DNA from: an uncultured Pseudomonadales bacterium
GTDB taxonomy: Bacteria; Pseudomonadota; Gammaproteobacteria; Pseudomonadales; Cellvibrionaceae
DNA length: 64,000 bases
Direction of reading: 5' to 3'
Assembly (NCBI GenBank): GCA_947488935.1
Contig: CANLBN010000001.1
Coordinates: 124,001-188,000, forward strand
Shown piece by piece: positions 18,895-27,847 of this stretch. Positions within the stretch are counted from its first letter, which is position 1. Each line of letters starts with the position of its first letter. The notes beneath the pieces were generated by a model. It had not been told where the DNA came from and did no database searches. It saw nothing but the letters and a program-made list of their open reading frames with translations. The position numbers were made by a program, and so were the translations under genes.

Positions 18895-19872
18895 TTAATG
18901 CTGGGCATTACTCTTAGTAAACTGATGCAATTGGATTTGAAACCCATTACGCAGTGCTAAATAATTACTCTGTACTTTTTTAAGGCCAGCTAATAAGGCC
19001 CACTGCTCTAGTTGTTCAGGTTCAAAACCAAGCCAAAGATCCCCGCAGGACTCTTTTGCCCAATCTTGATCGTGTCGACACAAGTCCGTAATTAACAGTG
19101 CACCATCCATTTTTAATGCCGAACTCACATCCATAAAAATATCGGCTGGAGAAGGCGTGTGGTGCAATACCATGTTCATCACAATGCAATCGGCAACAAC
19201 GGCTTTATCCGACAAATAACGCGTATCACCTTCAATAAATTCAACATTACTCACACGGTGGTCGGCACAATAGGATTTGGCATGCTGTAGCATCGTGGCT
19301 GCGCTATCGAGCGCTATCACCTGTGAAAACTGCTTAGCCACTATAGGCAAAAACTCGCCAGCACCCGGCCCTACTTCGATGAGGCTCTCGCGCTGGCTCA
19401 GTGCAGTTTTATCGAGTAGCTCATTAACTGCATCTCCGTACACAGGGTATTCTGCAATCAAATCTTGACGCTCTTTAAAATTATCAGCCTGTACCGCAAA
19501 GAACTGCTGAGACTGCTCTACTCGCAATGATTTAACCTGAGCAAGCCTCGCCAAAGTACCCTCAGAGATATTGATATGGTCGAGGGTCAAATAAAGCTGC
19601 TTCTGCAAAGGTGACAGGCCACTACTCACATTAGCTAAAGCACGACTATAAAAAATAGTATTACCTTCACGGCGTTTGGCCACTAAGCCCGCCTCTGCCA
19701 AGACCTTAAGGTGATGGCTCATCCCCGACTGCTTATGTTGCAAGATCTCGCAAAGCTCCAGCACGCTGTAGGAATCTTGTGCCAGCACACGCAATATCTC
19801 CAAACGCAGAGGCTCTGCTGCAGCTTTGTTCAGCATTGATAAGTCTGAAAAATCGGTACTATGTGCATTCAT
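18895..19872 (-). CDS. ArsR-family regulator fused to a SAM-dependent methyltransferase domain (SahR-like)
   Basis: Residues about 15-90 form an ArsR winged helix (LRLEILRVLAQDSYSVLELCEILQH, then GMSHHLKVLAEAGLVAKRREGN with the recognition helix and wing). Residues about 140-320 form a class I methyltransferase fold with motif I LIEVGPGAGEFLP, acidic ALDSA, and MNMVLHHTPSP. In other bacteria, ArsR-type regulators placed beside metK and ahcY (SahR) respond to SAH and control the SAM cycle. I infer the same here from fusion, position and the large palindrome 16 bp upstream. ATG 19872 is used; a GTG at 19881 is possible. Neither has a strong ribosome-binding site. Confidence 0.85.
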   Translation of the reverse strand: MNAHSTDFSDLSMLNKAAAEPLRLEILRVLAQDSYSVLELCEILQHKQSGMSHHLKVLAEAGLVAKRREGNTIFYSRALANVSSGLSPLQKQLYLTLDHINISEGTLARLAQVKSLRVEQSQQFFAVQADNFKERQDLIAEYPVYGDAVNELLDKTALSQRESLIEVGPGAGEFLPIVAKQFSQVIALDSAATMLQHAKSYCADHRVSNVEFIEGDTRYLSDKAVVADCIVMNMVLHHTPSPADIFMDVSSALKMDGALLITDLCRHDQDWAKESCGDLWLGFEPEQLEQWALLAGLKKVQSNYLALRNGFQIQLHQFTKSNAQH

Positions 19873-19888
19873 GGCGCACACTATAACA

Positions 19889-19934
19889 AGCTCTAAAAAC
19901 TATATCAAAATATTTTGATATAGTTTTTAGAGCT
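19889..19934. promoter_or_regulatory. Perfect 46-bp palindromic operator between the SAM-cycle operon and cfa
   Basis: The sequence 19889-19934 is identical to its own reverse complement over all 46 bases. Its centre is TATCAAAATATTTTGATA (19903-19920), an ArsR-type dyad, with outer arms AGCTCTAAAAAC and GTTTTTAGAGCT. It lies just upstream of the regulator gene and 127 bp upstream of cfa on the other strand. It is the obvious autoregulatory site for the adjacent ArsR/methyltransferase protein and could also influence cfa. Confidence 0.75.
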
Positions 19935-20061
19935 TTTACTAATAAGTACCACAAAAGGTAGCGAATGGTAATACCTACAATAAGGAACTGTTATTATTAG
20001 CCGGAGTCTACTGTTACCTAGTACAAAGTGTTATCAACTAATAACGATTAAACGAGAAACT

Positions 20062-21180
20062 ATGTCTAGCGAACTCTATAAAAAGAAAATCTCTGAATTA
20101 CTACAACACGCCGATGTATCCGTTGATCGAGGAGAACCATGGGATATGCAAGTACATAACCCAAAGCTTTATGGCCGCATTATTGGCCAAGGCACGCTTG
20201 GCTTGGGTGAGGCCTATATGGATGGCTGGTGGGACTGCGATAGGCTCGATGAATTTTTTACCCGTGTATTGCGTGCCAATATTGCCAAACAGGTTCATAC
20301 GGTCAAAGATAAAGCGTTTTTCCTTAAGCATCATTTCCTTAATATGCAGCTCGGCAAAAACGCCTATACCGTTGGTGAAGAACACTACGATGTGGGTAAT
20401 GACCTCTACGAACTGATGCTCGACAAGCGCATGATCTATACCTGTGGCTATTGGCGAGAAGCACAAACACTCGATGACGCACAGGAGGCCAAGCTCGATT
20501 TAGTGTGCAAAAAGCTGGAACTAAAGCCCGGTATGCGAGTATTGGATATTGGCTGCGGCTGGGGTGGTGCTGCTAAATTTGCCGCTGAAAATTACGGTGT
20601 TGAGGTGGTTGGCGTCACTATATCGAAAGAACAAACCAAATTAGCACAAGAGGCTTGTAAAGGTTTACCTGTTGAAATTCGTCTACAGGATTACAGAGAA
20701 CTCAACGAGCAGTTTGATCGAATATTCTCACTAGGTATGTTTGAGCACGTGGGTTATAAAAATTATCAAACCTACTTTGAAGTCGCAAAACGATGCCTTA
20801 AAGATAAAGGGTTATTTTTATTACACACTATTGGAGGCAGCAAAACGACCTCGCGTATCGACCCATGGATATCCAAATACATCTTTCAAAACTCTGCACT
20901 ACCTTCTGCACAAAGCATTACCTCAAATACAGAAGGGTTATTCACCATCGAAGACTGGCATAATTTTCGTAACGACTACGACAAAACACTGCTGCAATGG
21001 CATAAAAATGTTAACAACAACTGGGATAAGTTATCGGGCAACTATAGTGAGCGATTTCAGCGCATGTGGAGCTACTACCTAATGGCCGCAGCAGCAACCT
21101 TTCGTAGTGGTCAAAGCCAGCTATGGCAAATTGTTTTATCTAAAGGTGATTTAAACAATACATATACATCTATTCGATAA
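20062..21180 (+). CDS. cfa: Cyclopropane-fatty-acyl-phospholipid synthase
   Basis: SAM-dependent enzyme of 372 aa that adds a methylene bridge to unsaturated acyl chains of membrane phospholipids. Motifs present are GTLGLGEAYMDGWWDC, HYDVGNDLYELMLD, SAM-binding VLDIGCGWGGAAKFAAE, and SLGMFEHVGYKNY. In the C-terminal block YYLMAAAATFRSGQSQLWQ, the position of the E. coli Cys354 is Ala; that Cys is not essential in E. coli. Its product SAH links it to the divergent SAM-cycle operon, with which it shares a promoter region. Confidence 0.92.
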   Translation: MSSELYKKKISELLQHADVSVDRGEPWDMQVHNPKLYGRIIGQGTLGLGEAYMDGWWDCDRLDEFFTRVLRANIAKQVHTVKDKAFFLKHHFLNMQLGKNAYTVGEEHYDVGNDLYELMLDKRMIYTCGYWREAQTLDDAQEAKLDLVCKKLELKPGMRVLDIGCGWGGAAKFAAENYGVEVVGVTISKEQTKLAQEACKGLPVEIRLQDYRELNEQFDRIFSLGMFEHVGYKNYQTYFEVAKRCLKDKGLFLLHTIGGSKTTSRIDPWISKYIFQNSALPSAQSITSNTEGLFTIEDWHNFRNDYDKTLLQWHKNVNNNWDKLSGNYSERFQRMWSYYLMAAAATFRSGQSQLWQIVLSKGDLNNTYTSIR

Positions 21181-21249
21181 CAAAGAATAACCCTATAATA
21201 TTCGGGCAGACCGCAAGGTATTATTAACAACTGTGACTATTTAGGATTA

Positions 21250-21990
21250 ATTATCGAAACTTGGCTCATTATTGCCTTCTTTGCTTTTTTGGCGGCAGGT
21301 ACTGTAAAGGGAACAATGGGCATAGGCTTACCGGTTGCTGCCGTTGCCTTTATGGCGCAATTTATCGATCCCAAAATTGCTATTGCGTTAATGGTTTTTC
21401 CCATTATTTTTGCAAACCTATGGCAATTTTACCGTGCTAAGCATCGCTTATTAGTGATCAAACAATATTGGCTAATTGCAACGGCTGTTTTTATTAGCCT
21501 ATTTATTGCGACTGGATTTACAAGCAGAGTATCGCCAACGGTTTTAACAAGTTTTATTGGTATTGTCATTATTGTTTTTGCCACAACCAACCTACTTTTT
21601 AAGCCACCGAGTATTTCAAAACGTGCCGACAACCCCATGCAAATACTATTTGGCATTGCAGCCGGTATTACTGGCGGGCTAACCGCTATTTTATCTCCCC
21701 CCATTACTATGTACTTAATTGGCAGAAACATTGAAAAAGATCAATTTGTTGATGCCAGTGGTTTTATTTTTTTAGTTGGCTGTATTCCTTTACTGCTTGG
21801 CTTTTTACAAAATGGTCTATTAACACCTCTTATTTCGCTACAATCCATAGCGATGATAATACCTACTCTTATTGGCTATACCTTAGGGGAGTTTATTCGT
21901 GCACGTATAAACCCAGTGCATTTCAAAAAAATAATACTCATATTCTTTTTCCTTATGGGTGCCAATTTGATCAGAAAAGCATTTGTTTAA
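21250..21990 (+). CDS. TauE/SafE family membrane exporter
   Basis: Multi-helix permease of the TauE/SafE (DUF81) family, often linked to export of sulfite or sulfonates. Glycine-rich helices are visible: AAGTVKGTMGIGLPVAAVAF and the second-repeat LFGIAAGITGGLTAILSPPITMYLIG. The family's first helix (IIETWLIIAFFAFLAAG) is encoded upstream of any ATG, GTG or usable TTG. Only ATT 21250 or ATC 21253 follow the AGGA at 21243-21246, so a non-canonical start is likely. The TTG at 21289 would cut helix 1 and has no ribosome-binding site. Substrate is unknown. Confidence 0.8.
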   Translation: MIETWLIIAFFAFLAAGTVKGTMGIGLPVAAVAFMAQFIDPKIAIALMVFPIIFANLWQFYRAKHRLLVIKQYWLIATAVFISLFIATGFTSRVSPTVLTSFIGIVIIVFATTNLLFKPPSISKRADNPMQILFGIAAGITGGLTAILSPPITMYLIGRNIEKDQFVDASGFIFLVGCIPLLLGFLQNGLLTPLISLQSIAMIIPTLIGYTLGEFIRARINPVHFKKIILIFFFLMGANLIRKAFV

Positions 21991-22018
21991 ACGGCAAACC
22001 GTAAGCACTCTCTAGTTA

Positions 22019-22450
22019 TCACTCAGCAACAATAAATTTAATAGGCAAATAATACTTCGTCACAACCGGCTTTCCATCTTTACGACCAGCTTGCATTACA
22101 GGTAATTTTTTTATCACGCGCTCTCCTTCTCTTATTAAGGCAGGGTGAGGCCCCGAGACATTGACCTGCCCCACTTTGCCTTCCTTATTGATGTGATAAG
22201 AAACACCAATCGATAACCTACCTGTCAAACCATTTTCTGAGGCAACATTGCTATTAAAGTTTTTTCGCACGAGTTTATTCACTTTTTGTGAAAAGCAATT
22301 ATTAATGGCATCATTACCCTCGCGGTCTTCACACCCAGGATAAACAGGTGGCCGATCTACCAAGACAGCATTATATTCTTTAGTAGATACACAGGCACTC
22401 ATAATGAGCGCTGAAAACATTATAAAAATTAACTTAAGTTTTAGATTCAT
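22019..22450 (-). CDS. Lipoprotein with TonB C-terminal-like domain
   Basis: The 143-aa protein has a lipoprotein signal peptide (MNLKLKLIFIMFSALIMSAC, lipobox ending at Cys20). The remainder resembles the TonB/energy-transducer C-terminal fold: LSIGVSYHINKEGKVGQVNVSGP, a helix with VIKKLP, then KPVVTKYYLPIKFIV. It lacks the TonB transmembrane anchor and Pro-rich linker, so it is not a canonical TonB. Convergent with the TauE-like gene. Function unknown. Confidence 0.7.
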   Translation of the reverse strand: MNLKLKLIFIMFSALIMSACVSTKEYNAVLVDRPPVYPGCEDREGNDAINNCFSQKVNKLVRKNFNSNVASENGLTGRLSIGVSYHINKEGKVGQVNVSGPHPALIREGERVIKKLPVMQAGRKDGKPVVTKYYLPIKFIVAE

Positions 22451-22512
22451 AGCTTTAAGACCTACCTACTATTAATTGCCCATTATTTATTATTATGAAT
22501 AACCGCCAATAC

Positions 22513-23043
22513 TTAACACAGCTTTATAAACGCAATGTCGACATCTTGCGCTAAGCCCGATATATAAAAAGTATTTTCGGTGAGTGTCATCGAGACGGTC
22601 ATTGTTCTCTCTGTCAAACTTGCAAGCTCTTGGGTTTTTGGCCAATCAAATTGATTAACATTGACACCCAATTCATTAAATGACGTAGACACTTGGTGCC
22701 ACCATGTATCACTCTTTCGATTGAACGTATAAAGGCTAGTCGTTTTAGCCAATCTACAGGATTTTTTAATCCGCTCAAAGCTAGGCTCACCTACGTCAAT
22801 CCAATGCGTCATATTGCCTTGCAAATCAAACTCTGCAATATCAGGTTCATTTGGTGTCGATAGGCCTGCGGTAAAAGCCAAGTCGCTCGGTAAGTTAAGG
22901 CAATAAGCCAAAACCCTTACCCACATACGCTCAAGTGTCTCCGAAGGGTGTTGTGCAACCGTTAAATCGAGCTGATCATAATAATTTACATCAAGGTTAG
23001 ATAATGCAATAGACAGCTTATAAATAGTGGGTTTTAAGGCCAT
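22513..23043 (-). CDS. YaeQ family protein
   Basis: This 176-aa protein matches YaeQ over its length: MALKPTIYKLSIALSNLD, HPSETLERMWVRVLAYCL, GLSTPNEPDIAEFD, and WIDVGEPSFERIKKSC. YaeQ has a nuclease-like (PD-(D/E)XK) fold in published structures and a loosely defined role linked to RfaH suppression in E. coli. The E..PD..EFD and W.D.GEP acidic motifs expected of that fold are present. It is 19 bp downstream of an EamA transporter gene and likely cotranscribed. Confidence 0.88.
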   Translation of the reverse strand: MALKPTIYKLSIALSNLDVNYYDQLDLTVAQHPSETLERMWVRVLAYCLNLPSDLAFTAGLSTPNEPDIAEFDLQGNMTHWIDVGEPSFERIKKSCRLAKTTSLYTFNRKSDTWWHQVSTSFNELGVNVNQFDWPKTQELASLTERTMTVSMTLTENTFYISGLAQDVDIAFIKLC

Positions 23044-23062
23044 GATTCGCTCTTGTTATAAT

Positions 23063-23959
23063 TTAATTTTTATTGACTGATACTTTTTGAGTAAAAAAAG
23101 AGGTTAAGTAAATACTCAATACCACTAGGCAAATACCCATAACATTCAGGATTGTTAATTGCTCATCAAACAAAAAGTAAGCGATGAGTAGAGCAAAAGG
23201 TGGCGACAAATAGAAATAACTCGCTGCAATATTGGCAGACTTATATTTATACAACAGGTTCATCAGCAACACAGCCCCAATCGACAGTACACCCGTCAAC
23301 CAAAAGATAGCGAAGAATAAATCCGTATGCCAAATTATCTCTGAGAACTGATGCCTTTCAAAAATGACAGCCGCAGCGATAAAGAAAATAGTCGTTGGAA
23401 TGTACTGCAAAAATGTCGAGGTAATTACATTAATATTGGACGACGTTCTCTTTTGAAAAATAGTCCCAAAGGTAATCGCAAGCAAAGACACGATAACAGG
23501 AAAATAGGCAATGCTTGGTACGCTCGCATTTGGTTCAGGCGATACGCCCGCAGTATTCAACACTAACAACAGCCCCACAAAACCCAATAGCGCTACCAAT
23601 AGCAGAGGCAACGATTTTAGCTTATCGACTAAAAGCACTGTTAACACAGGCTGAACGCCAACAATAACTGCGGCAATCCCTGCGGGCAAGCCTAGCTTAA
23701 TAGCAATAAAAACACCTGCCAAATAAACACCATGGATTAATAAACCAGCAATACATACGTTTTTATACGCTGACCTACTTGTTGGCATAGCAGGCTTAAG
23801 GGCCAACATAATACCCGCAAAAACGAGCAATACAACGACAAAGCGTAATGCCAAAAAACTCAACGGCTGTATATATGGCAAGCCATATTTTGCGCCGATA
23901 AAGCCCGTTGACCAAAGCAGAGGGAACAAAAACGGTGACATACGTATAAGCGCTTGCAT
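23063..23959 (-). CDS. EamA/DMT family transporter
   Basis: A 298-aa membrane protein with ten hydrophobic helices in two EamA repeats. Typical starts of each half are visible (LLWSTGFIGAKYGLPYIQPLSFLALRF and, in the second half, SANIAASYFYLSPPFALLIAYFLFDEQLT). The family exports amino acids and other metabolites; the substrate cannot be inferred. It is the first gene of a two-gene unit with yaeQ. Confidence 0.85.
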   Translation of the reverse strand: MQALIRMSPFLFPLLWSTGFIGAKYGLPYIQPLSFLALRFVVVLLVFAGIMLALKPAMPTSRSAYKNVCIAGLLIHGVYLAGVFIAIKLGLPAGIAAVIVGVQPVLTVLLVDKLKSLPLLLVALLGFVGLLLVLNTAGVSPEPNASVPSIAYFPVIVSLLAITFGTIFQKRTSSNINVITSTFLQYIPTTIFFIAAAVIFERHQFSEIIWHTDLFFAIFWLTGVLSIGAVLLMNLLYKYKSANIAASYFYLSPPFALLIAYFLFDEQLTILNVMGICLVVLSIYLTSFFTQKVSVNKN

Positions 23960-24077
23960 TCTATATTATGTTATCGTGACAAATTAAGGTATATGGATGG
24001 ATTGAACCCGAAGTGTACATCAAGGTCTTAAATGAAGCTCTGATTAACTCTCTAATAAAATTACGTTGCCGATATTC

Positions 24078-24875
24078 ATGTTGAAAAATAGTCTCATACT
24101 CGTTCTCTCCTTTGTAGCCTTTGCCTATATCGTTAGCATGGTATTACTGTATTTTTTGCAGGATCGACTCATATTCCCCGCAGAGCCTTTACCCCAAAAT
24201 CACCAATTTGAATTTGACGCCCCCTTTACAGAAATAAGTTTTCCTGTAGAGGGCGCTATGCTCAATGCGCTACACTTTAAGCAGAAAAACCCAAAGGGTT
24301 TAATCTTTTTTCTACACGGCAATGCCGGCAACTTAGTTGATTGGGCGACAGATTTACATTTTTACCAGCAAGCAAACTACGATTTATTTATTTTTGATTA
24401 CCGAGGTTATGGTAAAAGCACCGGTAAACTTGCCAGCCAACAACAAGCAATAAAAGACACCCAAATCGCCTGGGACTTTATCGCACCCCAATATCACAAT
24501 AAGCCTATTGTTATTTATGGGCGCTCTATTGGTAGCGCACTGGCCACTCAACTGGCCCAAAAAGTTAAGCCGGCACTATTAGTATTGGTCTCGCCTTTTA
24601 GCAGCCTAATCGACATGGCAAAAAAGCGCTATCCTATTGCACCCACTTGGTTATTGCGCTTCCCTTTCGAGACAAATAAGGCCATAAAAAATGTATCGAG
24701 CCCCATCGTGTTAATACATGGCGATAAGGACGATTTTATACCTATCGATCACAGCTATAAATTACAAAAATTAACACAACAGCCTAGCCAACTCATCACT
24801 ATTAGCGGTGCTGGCCATAGTGATATTCACGAATTTGACGAATATATAAAAGGCTTAGCAAACGCCTTACCTTAA
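24078..24875 (+). CDS. Membrane-anchored alpha/beta hydrolase (Bem46-like)
   Basis: The N-terminus is a single hydrophobic helix (MLKNSLILVLSFVAFAYIVS), then an alpha/beta-hydrolase fold with oxyanion region FLHGNAGN, FIFDYRGYGKSTG, nucleophile elbow GRSIGSA, Asp in IHGDKDDFIP, and catalytic His in GAGHSDIHEF. This is the abhydrolase 12/Bem46 arrangement. Substrate unknown. ATG 24078 is preferred over TTG 24066. It is followed after 31 bp by the DUF427 gene. Confidence 0.83.
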   Translation: MLKNSLILVLSFVAFAYIVSMVLLYFLQDRLIFPAEPLPQNHQFEFDAPFTEISFPVEGAMLNALHFKQKNPKGLIFFLHGNAGNLVDWATDLHFYQQANYDLFIFDYRGYGKSTGKLASQQQAIKDTQIAWDFIAPQYHNKPIVIYGRSIGSALATQLAQKVKPALLVLVSPFSSLIDMAKKRYPIAPTWLLRFPFETNKAIKNVSSPIVLIHGDKDDFIPIDHSYKLQKLTQQPSQLITISGAGHSDIHEFDEYIKGLANALP

Positions 24876-24906
24876 TCCATCAACAAATAATGCGCTGAGG
24901 TTTACC

Positions 24907-25419
24907 ATGTGGAAGCATACCGGATTAAAAAGACCCCACTTTGCCAATACACCAACAGCAACTCAAGAGTCGGTATGGGATTACCCAAGACCACCCGCTC
25001 TACAAAAAGATGCTCGCACCGTTACCATTTTTGACGGAAGCAGATGTATCGCCAACAGTACACAATGCTATCGCGTGCTCGAAACCGCAAGCCCACCAAC
25101 CTTTTATATACCCACCGACGACATAGACATGCAACAATTGCGTGCCATTGTTGGCAACTCCTATTGCGAATGGAAAGGTACCGCTAGCTATTGGGCACTG
25201 GCTCGTGATGAATCACTGCAAATGATTGCATGGAATTACCCCAGCCCAAGTCAGGCATTTGAGCCTATTAAAAACTATATGGCTTTTTATCCTGGGCGTA
25301 TTGATTGTTTTATTAATAACGAAAAAGTTAGGCCACAGGAAGGCGGGTTTTATGGCGGTTGGGTAAGCGACGATATTGCGGGACCATGGAAAGGTGGCGA
25401 AGGCACGACTCACTGGTAG
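24907..25419 (+). CDS. DUF427 domain protein
   Basis: The 170-aa protein carries the DUF427 pattern: VWDYPRPPALQ, TVTIFDGSRCIANSTQCYRVLET, PTFYIPTDDI, CEWKGTASYWAL, AWNYPSP, and MAFYPGRIDCFINNEKVRPQEGGFYGGW. DUF427 proteins are small beta-barrel proteins of unknown function. The KVRPQEGGFYGGW ending is well conserved. Role unknown; probably cotranscribed with the preceding hydrolase. Confidence 0.85.
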   Translation: MWKHTGLKRPHFANTPTATQESVWDYPRPPALQKDARTVTIFDGSRCIANSTQCYRVLETASPPTFYIPTDDIDMQQLRAIVGNSYCEWKGTASYWALARDESLQMIAWNYPSPSQAFEPIKNYMAFYPGRIDCFINNEKVRPQEGGFYGGWVSDDIAGPWKGGEGTTHW

Positions 25420-25601
25420 TATCTTCGATTTATTCCTGTGACTTATTTAAAAGCGCTTATATATTGACTCCCATATATTAATACATCCAACTTTCCTGCT
25501 GGAGCGTAAAGCCTTTGTGTTAGAGTATTATACATAATACGCTTATTGCTCTTTTACCCATTAATTTTGCTCAGCCTCGGTACTACTGTTGGATCTCTTG
25601 T

Positions 25602-26423
25602 ATGGACCTCATTGTTTTTGATTTAGACGGCACACTGCTTAACGAAACTTCTCAGATATCTGCATTTACACAGGAAACCTTAAAGCTACTTAGCTTAAAC
25701 AATATTGCCTTCACCGTAGCAACGGGTCGCACACTCTACTCGGCGCAGCATATTATTGCTGGCCACAATTTTATTTTGCCACACATCTACAGCAATGGTG
25801 TGATTGTATGGGACCCAAAACATGAATCCCTATACCTTGATAATTTACTCGCAAGCTCCGATGTACGCTATGTATTAGAAGCCAGTTTTTTACAAAAAAT
25901 CACCCCTTTTGTCTCTGCAATCGATAACCACAACGAACATTATATTTATCACCCAGTGATCCAACACCCCGTCGAACAGCGCTTATTAGATACCTATCTT
26001 TCCCGCGCGAATTCAACGATATTATCCATTGATCACATGCCAGAAGATGTACATATTACGAATATCAGTATGATCGGGCATGCGCAGGATATCGATGCTA
26101 TTCAGACCTTAGTCAACACACAGACACACCTTATTGCTTATTCTGGCCCTGCCGTAGAAGGTAGCGGTTTTAAATGGATGGATATTCACCACGAGCAGGC
26201 AAACAAAGGCAGTGCCGTTGAGGCTTTGCGAGAGCAGTTAGATGCGCAGCATGTTATGTGTTTTGGCGACAGCGATAACGACCTCAGTATGTTTGCCATC
26301 GCTAACGAAAGCTTTGCGCCCAGCAATGCCAAAGACGAGATAAAATCTGCTGCAAGCCATGTTATCGGCCATCACACAGAGGATGGAGTTGCCCACTTTT
26401 TACGCGATAGATTTAATTTATGA
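25602..26423 (+). CDS. HAD-superfamily hydrolase, Cof type
   Basis: Cof-type HAD phosphatase of 273 aa. It starts DLIVFDLDGTLLNE with nucleophile D7 and acid/base D9, has the threonine motif TVATGRT, and the C-terminal MCFGDSDNDLSMF that binds Mg. The cap domain is the C2B type expected for YidA/YbjI-like sugar phosphatases. Substrate cannot be predicted. It lies alone on the plus strand. Confidence 0.88.
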   Translation: MDLIVFDLDGTLLNETSQISAFTQETLKLLSLNNIAFTVATGRTLYSAQHIIAGHNFILPHIYSNGVIVWDPKHESLYLDNLLASSDVRYVLEASFLQKITPFVSAIDNHNEHYIYHPVIQHPVEQRLLDTYLSRANSTILSIDHMPEDVHITNISMIGHAQDIDAIQTLVNTQTHLIAYSGPAVEGSGFKWMDIHHEQANKGSAVEALREQLDAQHVMCFGDSDNDLSMFAIANESFAPSNAKDEIKSAASHVIGHHTEDGVAHFLRDRFNL

Positions 26424-26524
26424 CAGAGCCGGTAATAAACCTCGAGATAAATTGAACTAGCTACTACACGGCCTTTCCAATAACTTATACAAGCTAGACA
26501 TTTATCGCCAGCTAAGCACTTACA

Positions 26525-26649
26525 GAGACCTTTGCACGGAAAGAGGGAATTTATGCGTTATAAATCACCGATTGAATACGTTTTTCCTCACTACCCCCTT
26601 GAGGGGTAAACGCTGCATAGAAGCAAAACGACTTTCGTGCAAAAGTCTC
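26525..26649. mobile_element. MITE-like element, 125 bp, with TSD
   Basis: Inverted ends of about 19 bp pair 26525-26543 (GAGACCTTTGCACGGAAAG) with 26631-26649 (reverse complement GAGACTTTTGCACGAAAGT), allowing one gap. Both sides are flanked by TTACA (26520-26524 and 26650-26654), a 5-bp target-site duplication. The interior has an inner dyad around ACCCCCTTGAGGGGT and no coding capacity. The ends resemble transposase-recognised IS termini, so this looks like a non-autonomous miniature element. The rest of the 26424-26724 gap shows nothing I can name. Confidence 0.75.
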
Positions 26650-26724
26650 TTACAGTTTTTTACAAAATCATGAATAATACCGAGCAACACAACCATTGCT
26701 TTAACGCTATTTGAGGGTTTATCT

Positions 26725-27738
26725 ATGCGCACCATAACGGCCAGTTTCCTTTTCTCTGCATCGCTACTGTTAATGCCCACAGCATTTGCAAGCACATTAG
26801 ACACAGTTAAAGACAGAGGCAGTGTTAAATGTGGCGTAACCAATGGTCTTACTGGCTTTTCGAACCCCGATAAACAAGGCAACTGGGAAGGCATGGATGT
26901 GGATGTGTGCCGTGCCATTGCCGCTGCAGTATTGGGCGATGCCAGTAAAGTGACCTATGTACCCACCTCGAGCAAAACACGTTTTACCGCCCTACAAACC
27001 GGCGAGATCGATATACTCTCACGGGTGACTACCTGGACACTGAGTCGCGATAGTAAACTGGGGCTTAATTTTGCCGGCGTTAACCTATACGATGGTCAAG
27101 GCTTTATGGTGCGCAAAGACTTGGGTATAAAAAGCGCCAAAGAACTCAACGGTGCCTCTATTTGTATGAATACCGGCACCAGCACCGAGACGAATATCGC
27201 CGACTTTTTTAGCGCCAATAACTTGAATTACAAAACCGTACTCTTTGAAAAGTCGAGTGAAGTAGCCAGCGCCTACGACCTTGGTCGCTGTGATGTGTAC
27301 ACCAGCGATAAATCAGGCTTAGCGGCTCAACGCCTTAAAATGCAAAAGCCCGACGACCATATTATTTTGGAAGAGACCATCTCTAAAGAGCCACTAGGCC
27401 CTGCGGTACGCCATGGCGACGACGAGTGGTTTGATGTCGTTAAATGGAGTTTAATGGCCCTAATAGAGGCAGAGGAATTAGCGATTACACAAAGTAATAT
27501 CGATACCTTTAAAAACACAAAAAACCCGCGCATTGCACGCTTTTTAGGCACCAGTGGCGAGAACGGTAAAAACCTAAAACTCGCGCCAGAGTGGTCGGCT
27601 AATATTATTAAAGCCGTTGGTAATTACGGCGAGATATACGCTCGCAACGTTGGTGAAAAAAGCCAGCTTAAAATACCTCGCGGCTTAAACAAATTATGGA
27701 GTGACGGTGGCATTTTATATGCGATCCCTCTACATTAA
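26725..27738 (+). CDS. aapJ: General L-amino acid ABC transporter binding protein (AapJ/BztA-like)
   Basis: Periplasmic amino-acid-binding protein of 337 aa with signal peptide MRTITASFLFSASLLLMPTA cleaved near FAS. Family blocks are LDTVKDRGSVKCGVTNGLTGFS, GMDVDVCRAIAAAVLGD, SKTRFTALQTGEIDILSRVTTWT, GQGFMVRKDLG, and a Cys pair in ICMNTGTSTE...GRCDVYTSD. The match is to the AapJ/BztA group that delivers glutamate, aspartate and other L-amino acids. It heads an operon with two permease genes. Confidence 0.9.
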   Translation: MRTITASFLFSASLLLMPTAFASTLDTVKDRGSVKCGVTNGLTGFSNPDKQGNWEGMDVDVCRAIAAAVLGDASKVTYVPTSSKTRFTALQTGEIDILSRVTTWTLSRDSKLGLNFAGVNLYDGQGFMVRKDLGIKSAKELNGASICMNTGTSTETNIADFFSANNLNYKTVLFEKSSEVASAYDLGRCDVYTSDKSGLAAQRLKMQKPDDHIILEETISKEPLGPAVRHGDDEWFDVVKWSLMALIEAEELAITQSNIDTFKNTKNPRIARFLGTSGENGKNLKLAPEWSANIIKAVGNYGEIYARNVGEKSQLKIPRGLNKLWSDGGILYAIPLH

Positions 27739-27847
27739 ATGTTGATATCCAATCATTAACGACGCTCCTCTCACTACTTATTCTATAAAAATAGTTTTAG
27801 TAGTGAGTTATTCACTTTAAATTGACCATCAAACACTCTCAATAAAA

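Noticed and set aside
26565..26918. Minus-strand 117-codon frame antisense to the start of aapJ
   Set aside because: It overlaps the well-supported aapJ and runs into the MITE. No ribosome-binding site and no family pattern.
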